Made by a program: the position numbers and the translations under genes. A model generated the notes under the pieces. It worked only from the letters and a program-made list of their open reading frames with translations. It had not been told where the DNA came from and searched no databases. From Anisakis pegreffii (taxonomy: Eukaryota; Nematoda; Chromadorea; Rhabditida; Anisakidae), in contig JAPYMA010001520.1 of NCBI GenBank assembly GCA_035041965.1, forward strand, positions 62,001 through 126,000: a stretch of DNA of 64,000 bases. The letters are read 5' to 3'. Shown here one piece after another: positions 36,088 to 47,100 of the stretch (its first letter is position 1; each line of letters starts with the position of its first letter).

Positions 36088-39000
36088 CTAATCTATGTGT
36101 AAAATAATCATATAATTTAAGTGCTGAAAGTTCCTGAAAACAAAAGCCCTCAGAAGCTCTTCCATCTCCTTCCGCTTCCGGTCTCCAACAGTTCTTTCCA
36201 TATATTCAGCATATGCCTTAAACATTTCTAAATTCCTCAATTCAAAAGTCCATCTTTTAATCAAACCTCAACGTTCACCAATTACATATTTCAATTCATA
36301 AACTCGAATAACATCACTTAGTACAAAACAACAACAACATCGCAACATACTAAATGCGATAAGTACCATCAAACAAAATCAGAACGAAAGAATAAGTTCA
36401 TCATGCAAATTAATGTGTTACTTCTTGACTGCAACAAGAATTACAATTACAATAATGATTCATTCTCTCTTCTCATAACAAGAACATGCAAAATTGAAAG
36501 AAATTAAATGTGCTCGATGTCCTTTCTCGATTATGTCAAGTTCTATAGAAATCTAATGCAAACTAATACAAAGTGTTAATGAATACTATTAGTGAGTAGT
36601 GCAAATTTTTGAACTCATTCACTAATTTTACATACTTCACAGTTGCCGAATGCTATCCGGCAATTTCGCTGAATCAAAATAAAATATTATAGTGTAATGG
36701 GACTGAATATACAGAAAATAATGTGAAAATTATCACAGTTTAACGGAAATAACGTTACACACATTCACGCAGTTTTATCAGACTGAATGTAAAAAAAGTG
36801 AGTTGTGTGAAAATGCTATCTTGCATATGTAGAAGTGAGTGGAGAAAGTAACTTTTATCATGCTTGAAAGTTACTTTATTTCTATCAGATAATGTGAATG
36901 AAATGACAATCTTAGTCCCAATTAATATTAATTAATATTAATAAGATATCAAGTTTAAATACCATATATGTCACATAGACAGAATTCAATGTAATATGAC
37001 AATATATCCAAATACGGATGGTGAGACTTTTGTACAGATAAGGAAGTTGCAGATATAGATATGATGTGCTCACAAAGCAAATAACAAAAATTCATAATCT
37101 CAAACAGGCTTCATTCAAATCATTCAATCTGAGTGAATAATGCCGCAAAAATGACAAATTTTCGAGGATTTGCTTACCCCCTTTGAGGTTTCAGCTTTGG
37201 ACATCTGATCAGCTTTTGGAATGTTCTTGGCTTCACGGATATCTGAAAGTCGATAATAATGACAAATGATATGTTCTGTGGTTGTTTCCTAAATGAATAT
37301 TTCTTTCGAAGACATATATCATCACTTAGAAATCATCCCAAAAACAGAGCCCTTCAAAATATCGTATTCACGAGGCCATTTGTCCAAAAAAAACAGACTT
37401 GTTTTGATGATTCTAATTTTTTTTAATCTCTCAACTATGTTCAAGAGATTAATGGAGATCATCTCGTCATTAACTCCACATCTCTCAAAATATTTTAATC
37501 GTCAATCAACTGACCATGAAGTCCGCATAATGACAAGATTGTCGCGTGGATCAACTATGATTACGACTTCGATTATTTGTTTTGCTTCTAACTTTCTCAG
37601 AAATTTATTTCACTTCAAATCACCTCTCACTGATCAAACACTTCTCCAATACAAACGATCACGACAAAGAAGTGAAAATGATTACCATGAGAATGCCCGA
37701 CTCCAACTCTAAGTCCAAGTGCACCAATGCAACGCATCTTTTTACACGAAGGACAAAAAGCACCTAGACCTATGACTAAATTGATGTGTGCTGTGTAAAA
37801 TTAATATGGCTAATCCCACTCGATTGCTTAATTGAAATGGAAAAATGGAGGACTTTTGCTGTTCTCAGCCTTTTAAAAGAGTAAAAATAACGAAAAATTT
37901 CCATCTAGATAAGAAAGCAAAAAACATAAGCGAGAGAAAACACAACAAGATAGTAATCATAACCATATAGTTTCTATACCATACAGCCCTTCATTACAAA
38001 CGAATGGAAATTCTGAACAAATCTCACAATACATTTGGTATCTATGTGTTTAGAACTCACGAGTCTGAACTTAAAAATTGACTCAGCCTTCGTCTTCTTC
38101 AACACCGACACGAAAACGGTACCCGATCAATCTGTCTAGCGATATTTAGCCTAAGACACATTGCCTAATGGACAGTTTGCCTAAGGAACAGTTTGCCTAT
38201 TAGGCGAAATATCCATTGAAAAACCGTAAGTTAGGCAAACCGTCCGTTCGGCAAACTGTCCGTTAGGCAAACTGTCCGTTCGGCAAATTGTCCATTAGGC
38301 AAACTGTCCGTTCGGCAAACTGTCCGTTAGGCAAACTGTCCGTTAGGCAATGCGACTTTAGGCAAGCTGTCGTTAGACTAAATGTCTTTAGACAGATTGA
38401 CTGGTCACGCACGAAAACATTGCGAAACGGAGATTTTTACTCTTCACAATGAAACAAATCTGATATTATCACTTACCAACAAAATTTGAACTGGACGATG
38501 AGCTGCTTGAATTGACAGTTTTGGTGGATTGCATTGAAACTAATGAACTCGTCATGTCACTTCCAGTTGACGTGAACATACCTAAAAGCATCTATCAAGC
38601 ATTTATTTATGTATGTGCAATTATCATGACATATACATACTCACGATCAGATATATTCAGCTGATTTCCTTCTGAAGTATTGATCATATGTGAATATCAC
38701 TATCTCAAAACAATTCTAAAGATGCGTTGTTTCCTGTAAACACAATGAATAGAGTATCATCTGAATGAAAAAAAAGTCAGCTGTGGAAAAACTCAAACGA
38801 TTATTCAGCAATTTGTCGTATTCACAAAAGCCAATTGATCAGCTTATTTCGGATCAAACAAATTCTACAGTTCCGAGCCTACACCTGAAGTGTGTCAGTA
38901 GAAATAGCAAAAACGCGCACCTGAAGTTGTACCCGAAGTAGCTGAAGTACGAGAAGTGGCACCCGAAACACCAGTTGTCGGTGTCGAGGTTGGCGTAGGT

Positions 39001-39167
39001 GAAGCTAACGTGATCCGCGTACCACTAGTATCCGAATTCGGTGAGATCGTCGAGGGATCACCTCCCGTCTTTTGAACACCTTGCAACAGACCACTCACCA
39101 AAGATTTGGCCGTCGAAAATGCTCCCATTGATATGGCACTTGCTGACGACGGTTGTTGAGTACTCAT
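36088..39167 (-). CDS. Ser/Thr-rich protein with charged helical C-terminus (own gene or 3' part of the upstream one)
   Basis: Four exons join in phase: 38921-39167, 38477-38581, 37178-37242 and 36088-36216, for 181 residues if the ATG at 39167 is used. The N-terminal two thirds is low-complexity Ser/Thr/Gly/Pro with AFSTAKSLVSGLLQGVQKTG inside; a Ser run follows. The end is charged and helical: IREAKNIPKADQMSKAE, then AYAEYMERTVGDRKRKEMEE. The last exon uses an AAG acceptor. The upstream gene's stop is only 175 bp away, a spacing known in nematode operons; alternatively an AAG acceptor near 39206 would fuse the two. I do not recognise the family. Confidence 0.55.
38118..38409. mobile_element. 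Foldback element of TAGGCAAACTGTCCG units with 9-bp target duplication, copy 1
   Basis: A 292-bp palindromic element is built from some ten degenerate copies of a 15-bp unit (TTAGGCAAACTGTCCG). Its ends mirror each other around CAATCTGTCTA, and the terminal bases read GGTACCCGATC and GACTGGTCACG. The flanks repeat CACGAAAAC (38109-38117 and 38410-38418). Nine-base duplications are the mark of Mutator-type transposases, so this is probably a non-autonomous MULE derivative. It lies in an intron of the 39167-36088 gene. Confidence 0.82.
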
Positions 39168-39341
39168 TGTGGACTCGGTTTCGGTTGCACTCGATACTTT
39201 TGAGTCCGGAAAGTTTAAAATTTTTCAAATCATTTTCAAATCCTGAAGTATTTGAGTTCATTTCGTTGAAAAGTTTCATCTCCATTAAAAATTCTCAACG
39301 GAATAAATATTTTAAATTCTGCTCATATAAGCGAAATAGAG

Positions 39342-42300
39342 TTAAAAGGCTATATTAGAGGTTTCTATCATATTAATGATTGAACAAACTTTTTGCGTCC
39401 TGTCATCTTTCTGCTTTGCAATGTTTTTGGCCAATATTTCCTCGAACTTCTGCAACTCTTCCATCGATGAGAGTCTCTGCGTCGTATCCTCATCTTGCTG
39501 TTCGTTTTTCGGTTCTTCCTCATTTTTCTGCTCTTCCATTTTGGGGGCATTCTCGCGCTTAGAGGCTCTCAAATTCAACGCCTTATTCAGTTGTTTTATC
39601 GCTTCCCTCAACTTCCGTGCATGTTCTTCGTCTTTTCTACTTTGTTTCGTCTTATGACCTTTCAACTTGGCCATTCGACTGGACAGACGATCTTCGGAAC
39701 GAGATCGCTTGGACATGGCCGTTCGTAACTCTTCAGAATCTGGCTGCTGCTGCTGCACTTCTCGAGAGCGATCGCGAGAGCTAGCATCTAGTTCGAGTTT
39801 CGTTACCACTGGTTTTTTAGCCGTGGATCTGGCTCCTGCCGATCTCGCTTCTTCATCCTTATCATCAGACCTTATCACCAGCACATTATCCATCGCTCCA
39901 GGTTCTTCCCTTAACGTGTCACGATTTCGTCGATTTTTCCTATGACGTCGCGAACCAGACGTTTTACCTGAAGCATGATCACTTTTTCTGCTTATTGTTA
40001 GCGATTTTACTGAATCAACAGTCAATTTCCAGGACTGATCATTTCGATTACGCGAAAATTCGATACCTTTGCAATGTTTACAGCTTCTGATCTTACTTCT
40101 GCTCTTTTTGCCTTTGCGTAGGTGTTTTGAAGGGATTGTTCTTTGGACGGCGTCTTTGAATAAGCGTGCATAATTCATGTATCGCTAAAAAATGAGAAAG
40201 ATCTAATATCAAATAGTTGTTATAACAACAAACATCAGTATCAGTTATCAAGATAATTATAAGTTGCTCTCAACAAACCAGCAATCAAACTTGGCGTTCA
40301 GCAAGCTGATAATTTTTGTATCTCATCGAATAGTAATAGTAAACAAAATGATCCGAGTTCGCATATTGTTGAAATTTGTTCACAAATTTGTTCAGATTGA
40401 ATTTTGCTAAACTTTGATTTTCATCCGAGAAGAGACATTTTACCTAATCGTAAGCGAAACAACGCTCAGTTCGCCTCAATATTTCAAGAACTTTCAAAAA
40501 CACTGAAGCCACAGTGTACGATTCGACACTGCATAATCTGAGTACATCAATAACAAATTTTTTCGATAAGAAACTCGAATTATTGTTATTATCACCGAAT
40601 GCAACACACTCAATGTTTTTATGAATCGCTCGCAATTTTAACCCTAAAACAAACAAAAACTTCGAAATTGAATTTAAAAAAACTTACACGATCTGAGTTG
40701 GGCGATGGAGGTGACATCCAGTCCAATGGTGTTGTATCATCACTACACTGTTCTTTCGTTACTGCCTCGTTTAACGCTCCTCAATCATTACTCTTTAATT
40801 TCAGTGTGGTAATTCATGAAGGTACTCCTCAATTCGATCACGAACGAAACTTGAAAAGTGACTGCAATAAGAAACAAAAAACAACTAGTCATATACCACT
40901 GCCAAAGTGTTTCTCTAATTTCGCACTTCTCATTGATACGTCTCCATCGCTTGAGTCTCTGAAATTCAAAAAAAAAACACTTCAATTTCAGATCTCGAAT
41001 CTAACTTCGTGAATTTCAGCCCTTCATTCAGACTGATATTCCGGACAAACCATCTCCGTTCATATCAATAACTTCAAAAGAAAACGTCGCCAAATCCGAG
41101 CAAAACATTAATCCACCTCATCGACTGTTCAGAGTATTGTTTAGGCTCATCACTAATACCATAAATCCGCTCAATCTGATCGATGAACTGATTGGTTCGT
41201 TTCAATAGCTCCACACATTCATCGCCCGCACCAGCCTTCCCTCAAACATTTTACCATAGTATTCATCAGTCACAGCAATTCTATAATATTTTTCACCATC
41301 TAATTGGAATAATTTTAGACATCAATAAATCATTCCTATAATGATGAGATTAATAATGGAGTATAGAATAAGGACAATTGCATGCAAGTTAATTATCAAT
41401 AATATGCGGGTACAGAAAGGGTGCAGATTCGCAGATAATTGATTCAGTCTATGATGTTTTGAATCATCAAAGAATGCTATTCAGCGATCAGAAACAATAG
41501 TTGGAACTCACTAAATAAGAGTACGATGAACTCAATTTTATGACTACTATTCAACTTTAATAACGGGCAGTGCAGAGGTCACCCGATCCCCAAAGGAGAG
41601 GGTACCATTTTTGGGTAACTTGATGATGTCAAGGCGGTAACAGAGGGGATCGGGAAATTTGTTTTGATGTTCTGCGATGAAATAGTATATTGCTGAAATG
41701 AAAAAAAAAGGGGGGGAGATATAATGACGGCCTGTCAGACCATTGAATGGAGCAATGAGCATCCGAGTGTGAAGACTATTGGGGTGGTGTCTTACCATGT
41801 GCTAATCAGCTAGCACAAATATCAGTCAACTACCGAATTGTCTCACAATCAGTCAAAATGTTTTCCATAAGATGAGCATTAAGGTACTAATTTAAGATTT
41901 TACTTGATTGGGTTACACTTTTAGGGTATGGTGATTGGTTGATACTCTTCGAGCTCTTCGATGCCACTTGCTGCTTTGAGACTCTCTGCTGCTGCGTAGC
42001 GCTGATAGCCTCGACTTTTACTGCCGGCTTAGGCTTATCACGAGCCACACTGTCTTGCAGATCACTTAAGATACGAACAACTATACACTTGTTAAGCATT
42101 TTCACCTAATAACGTTAGTGAATCAAATTAAACACTTTCAACAATATCTCAGAAATAGTAATGAATTGCACTCGGCAGAGATTGAACGGTCTCCGCGGTA
42201 GCTCAGAGGTAGAGCCCCAACCAGTAATTGGTACGTGGCGGGTTCGATTCCCGTTCGTGGAGGAAAGTTTTGCTCGAAACCGAGTGGTGTACCAATATCA

Positions 42301-43123
42301 TCAATGTTGTGAGCCTGAGCCAGGCTATGATCCGGCTTATACCTATTATCGAATTGTACAACATTATTGTACAGTTGTTTTAAGTTCAAACAATTACAAA
42401 TCGAAAAGAAGTTCTGCCGTACAAATTTCCACCTGTTTCGAAAGCACCGTAAGATTTCCAACCAACTCAAGCTGTTATTTGTCACATATTTCAGAAACCA
42501 TTAACAATTAGATGATACCGTTTCAGAACTTAACAAGTGCCCAAACCTCATATCTTTTGGTTGAGGTTTCGATGGTGCCAGCGATGAATTGCTTCGCGTT
42601 GCCGTCCAATCAGTCTCACACGATCCATCTTGACCTGCATTCGAGTCATTGTCCCTAAAAACTCTCACTAATCACGTCAGCTGCTAAGATATAATACCGA
42701 CATGAGGACGCACATCATCCTATTTAGCAATATTGTACACAAGCGATTTGCATTAAAAACTAACTTCTTCAGATGAAGTGTATACTTGATCAAAAGAAAT
42801 TCTTCGCCAAGTTCCATTGTAATAAGTGAATGTCTGAAATTCAATTTAATATTTTAAAAAAACGACACATTTACAGATGAAAATAATGTCCATGTCAAAA
42901 CTCTATTGATAAACCGATTCAATTTCGAACATTGATAAAAACCCAGTCGAAGATATTTTTGCTAATCCATCAAAGTAATTCATCAGTAATTCACCAAGTG
43001 AGTGAGAGCCAAACAAATAGATTGCGTAGCGATTTTAGAAAACTCATTAAAAATCTTACATTAGAGACTAACTCTTCAACGTACCAACGATGACCTCGCG
43101 ACCACTCCCGGCTAGCACTTAAA
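39342..43123 (-). CDS. Disordered, basic/acidic protein of unknown function
   Basis: Exons, minus strand: 43060-43123, 42765-42833, 42547-42654, 41917-42064, 41117-41235, 40900-40958, 40688-40761, and a long last exon from 40184 to the stop at 39342 (or to a donor at 39390). Visible pieces are RGHRWYVEELVSN, FTYYNGTWRRISFDQVY, a Gln/Lys/Ser linker, ELLKRTNQFIDQIERIYG, an Asp/Ser stretch, PLDWMSPPSPNSD, a basic segment with SCKHCKG, and a Lys/Glu/Gln-rich coiled-coil-like tail (REAIKQLNKALNLRASKRE). All junctions are phase-consistent except 42765/42654, where one base is missing or extra. The first exon is not found. The family is not recognised. Confidence 0.62.
41573..41781 (+). mobile_element. 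hAT-like MITE, family 1, copy 4 (degraded)
   Basis: About 209 bp is alignable with the other copies through GATGATGTCAAGG, GGGATCGGGAAATTTG and AATGACGGCCTGTCAGACCA. The ends are eroded and no target duplication is clear. It lies in the intron between exons 41917-42064 and 41117-41235. Confidence 0.75.
42192..42262 (+). tRNA. tRNA-Thr(AGU)-like sequence, possibly a pseudogene or SINE head
   Basis: A 71-base cloverleaf can be drawn: 7-bp acceptor stem (two G-T pairs), D arm GCTC/GAGC, anticodon loop CCAGTAA (anticodon AGT), and T arm GCGGG/CCCGT with loop TTCGATT. The internal promoter boxes are good: A box TAGCTCAGAGG and B box GGTTCGATTCC. Against a functional gene: position 33 is C instead of T, the anticodon stem has four good pairs, and the first base is T. 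It lies in an intron on the opposite strand to the host gene. Confidence 0.5.
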
Positions 43124-43507
43124 CTGCAAAATAAGACGTGATGAATTTATCTTTCTACATTCAGTAATTTGCAATGTTTCGAATGAAAATATTACATAAT
43201 CGATTATTATATTTACATTACATTTATCATATTTATATACATATGCAAAATGCAAATATTAATCAGATATTAAAAGATTAGAACTGCATTAAGGAACGGT
43301 GATCAATGCAGTTCGTACCAATGAAATTGATTGACATAAGCCTAATCGTAAGGCCTTTTGATTATGGTGAGAATTTTGAATATGGTGATTATGTTGTATA
43401 TTGAACTTATTGTCGAAACTAACTATAGGCCCTTTTTGAATATCTCTTCAAGTGTGATAATCTTTTGTTTATCTCTTTAATGAGATCAAACTTCTGTCAA
43501 AAATTTT

Positions 43508-43592
43508 GGACCGCCGCGGAATCGAATTCACGCCTTCTGAACAGATCGGATCCTGAAAGCCCAGCGTTACACCGGTATACTATCGGCTCATT
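43508..43592 (-). other. tRNA-derived sequence (degenerate)
   Basis: On the minus strand an A-box-like TAGTATACCGG is followed about 50 bases later by a B-box-like GAATTCGATTCC, with GGCTTTCAGGATCC in the anticodon position. The acceptor ends do not pair well, so this is a decayed tRNA or SINE rather than an active gene. Confidence 0.35.
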
Positions 43593-44142
43593 GCTCGATC
43601 TTTCTTATTTGATTTAAGTACTATCTTCTTTTGAGTACTATCTATCATTATATGCTAGCTTTTCGGGCTAGTCGCGACACTTATATTTAAAATGTTTCAT
43701 ACCTTTGCATGATGATCATGTTGATGTATGTTTGCACGTTGATTACTTGAGAAAGCGTTTGAAATTTTGGGGAATCATTGTGAATCCAGCCGAAATTATT
43801 ACCACTTTCTTGAAGAACTGAGCAATTGTCGTTTGTCAATTATTGTTGGTTTCCTTGAGAAATGAATTCAATGTGATTCGAGATAGTTGAAAACTGGTTC
43901 ATTGTCGCAGGATCGCCAGACACAGAAGCAACACAATCGTACAGTCCGAAGCAGAGAAGTCGTCATTAACCATCGACGGGTTATCACTTAAAAACCACCA
44001 CTCGCAAACAACTGAGATTCCAAACAATTCAATTATGCATTTGAATAGCCTGAGGTATCGCAGTAAACAATGAAAATGTGGGTTTTGACGCATTTTAACA
44101 AATATTATTTTAACTGGGAAGCTTGAGTAGTACCAAGAACTG

Positions 44143-47100
44143 TTATAAGCTGAGCGCTCGTAATTTCTGTAATAGTTGATGAATGCTCCTATCGGAGATA
44201 GCTTCCAAGAATGGCTTGGAGAAATTCTAATCACTTAAAGTAAGAAGAATTATTCAGGAAACAGATCACATTGAGGAAACAGACGAGCGATCTTCTTCCT
44301 AACAAAGGAAGGTCACGAACTTACCCCCACGTTTCGGGATGAGATATATATCATATTGTAGATCTCCTCGAGCTGATCACGAATATGGAAATCATTTTTG
44401 CGAAACACAAAAGGGAAGTAAGATTGCAAGATGCTGCTACTTTATCCGATAGTTCAGACCTGGACACCAGAGTAGGATTTACCAACGAGACGTTATATAA
44501 ACACATGTTCAATAGCACGAGCTATTTACATTTGTATTAGCACGAGATATTTATATATAACATATTATATTCAAAGTGAACAAATGTGAATGAAATTACA
44601 AGTTAATACGCTACCATGAATTGCTTCACAAAATAACAACAATAACCAAAATGATAGTTGCAATTTAACTGACGTGAGTAAGATATCAGTAGAAAATTAC
44701 ACATTGAACGACTGAAACACCTCAAATACAAAAAAATAAGCAGCAGTTCATAAAAAAATGAAACACGGAATAAGTCCATGACGATTATAACAGAATACTT
44801 AACACTAGAACAATTCAGAAATAGAACATGAATTTCGATATATTGATATATTCATGCGTGATTCGATATATTCATTAAGCAGATCGAACTCAAAGAACAA
44901 AAACATTTAAAGTAAACATGAGCAGACCATTTGTAACTTCTTCACATTCGAATCCATCACAACGTAAAACAAAAAAATGCCCGTTTCATTGTGAAATATT
45001 ACTGTCATCAATGCGGAGAGTTACAAGCAGCCACTGTTTCATTTATCGAAAATAATTTTCTAAGAAAATTCGCCAACATCAGATTCAAATTCCAGTCTGT
45101 TCACATCATTTGATTCATAACCATTCGAGAAACACTCATCAGATTCACTTGTTGTTTTCAGATTGCTGGCAGATCGTCGTCTCGTACACAGTGCACTGAT
45201 CGTTGACAGCATCTACAAACTGAACACAGTGAAGACAAACAACAACAACTACCGTTACTATCATCAACTAACGTAACAAGCAATGCTTCAAGATGAAATC
45301 AGAGGATAAAATCTGGAACTATGACCGATGCCACAAACTATCAATAAACCGTTAACTCAACTTATTCCACGAAAAATCATAATGACTTGCGATTTCGCTG
45401 ATCATGAAAAATAACTTTCATATTACACTACCATAACTCTACCGCGTTAACCGTAAAACATATTAATAGTTAAATTACTAGCAAAACTGAAAGAATACTA
45501 CTACTATCACTGCTTCAGTTACATAACGTGAAAAATGAATTCCAACTCACGGTGACTCGTTCGTAATATTTATGAAGCTGGTGATATGCTCTATGCAACT
45601 ATCAAATCAAATCAATACGCTTAGGGTAAATTTCGAGAGATTGGAAGACTACACCCATAAAATCTGCAAAACACTAACAAATAACGAATTGAAAATGGAC
45701 AAACCTTTTGAGTGGATGCAGCATTATTTGTTTCTTTTTCATCTTCTTCACTGAAGCTCATCATTTCAATGCAGCAATCGCTAACATCTTCAAATTCATC
45801 CTTGCAATCATTCGAGTCCTGAACGAGCATCTAGTAGAAGTACCCCCAGAACAACTGCAATTGGCAGAAACACCTCTAGAACAACCACCAACTGGACCAA
45901 AGACCCTTGAACAACTCCGATGACTAGTGATGTCTCTATTCCAGTTAAACTGTTCTATTCCTGTTCTGTTCCATGGAATAGAATAGAGCGGTTCGCAAAT
46001 GAGGGAGGAACAGTTTGGGACAGAATAGAGCCGTTTTTGAGCCCAAAAGAACAGAATGGAACAGTTTTCAAAAACGTGGTATAGAGTCATCACTACTGCT
46101 GACTAGTTGCATTAAATTACTTGCAGTAGACAAATTCTTTCCACTTATTTGAGTCTACAGACTTACTTGTGGCTCAGCAGCTTCAGCTTAACAATAAGCA
46201 TTAAACTCAACCCTTTGAACAAAGGCTCAGGTTGATACTGCAAGCAAGCAAGTTTGAGTATCAACCTCAGCCAGGCTTACGCATCAGATTCAGACTCATA
46301 TCCGGGGCCATCATGTCAAGGAAGACTTGTCCAGGAGGCATTTACTTGGGAAGCTGCCTAGCTGTCCTTAGGGCAATTGTTTCGTCAACTTCACTCTCTA
46401 ATGCAAATCAATCTCCAATGAAGTCATAAACACATACCCAAATCACATGTTAATAACGATTATTTGAAAGTAAACAAACTGTTTTTTGGAGAATCTTCCT
46501 TAAATTCAAATAATCAGCTGGAACTGACGCAACGTTTCAGTTTCTGTCAACTTTTTGAAACTTCTCAAATTCTTACTATCACGTTAACAAAGTACATTCT
46601 AAAAAAACTTTACTACCATGCAATATGAACCCTTCAACTCAACTTCATCAATCCAAAATCTCTCACTAACTTACTTTCATATGTTCTGACCTTGTGAATC
46701 GCTCCTCTTCGTTGCCTTCATCCTCATCAGAGGATGATAAACTTGCCTCAGAATCTCCACAAACACGATATTGTTCACGCTGATTGATTCGAAATTTCCG
46801 CCTTGATGAATTACCCTCTTTCAGAGCGAGTTTTGCGCAATGATTCCGCTTCGAAAACGTCGTTTTCGTTTCCAAGTGCACGCCTGAATTTTCAATTTAT
46901 ACATTTCTTTTCATTTATTTTTTATTCATTTTCAATTTCTTTCATTTTTTCACTTATTCATATTCATTTCATTTCTCTTTATTCATTTCCTTTTCTTTCT
47001 TTTCATTTTTCTGGTTCATTTCTTTCTGTTTATTCATTTTCATTTTCAATTCATTTCATTTTTCTCATTTATTCATTCATTCATTTCTTAACAGAAGTGA

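Noticed and set aside
38155..38400. Array of short repeats considered as a CRISPR-like array
   Set aside because: Units lack regular spacers, switch orientation in the middle, and are bounded by a 9-bp target duplication, so this is a transposon in a eukaryotic intron.
40988..41110. EF-hand-like frame on the minus strand (EVIDMNGDGLSG)
   Set aside because: It lies entirely in the intron between exons 41117-41235 and 40900-40958, which already join in phase, and it meets stops on both sides. Probably a chance match.
41547..41798. 83-residue minus-strand frame
   Set aside because: It is a translation of the degraded MITE copy 4.
42138..42485. Minus-strand frame reading PPRTGIEPATYQLLVGALPL
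   Set aside because: This is the well-known spurious translation of tRNA-derived sequence; it overlaps the tRNA-like element.
43899..44234. 111-residue minus-strand frame
   Set aside because: The first part overlaps exon 44143-44226 in another frame; the remainder lacks support.
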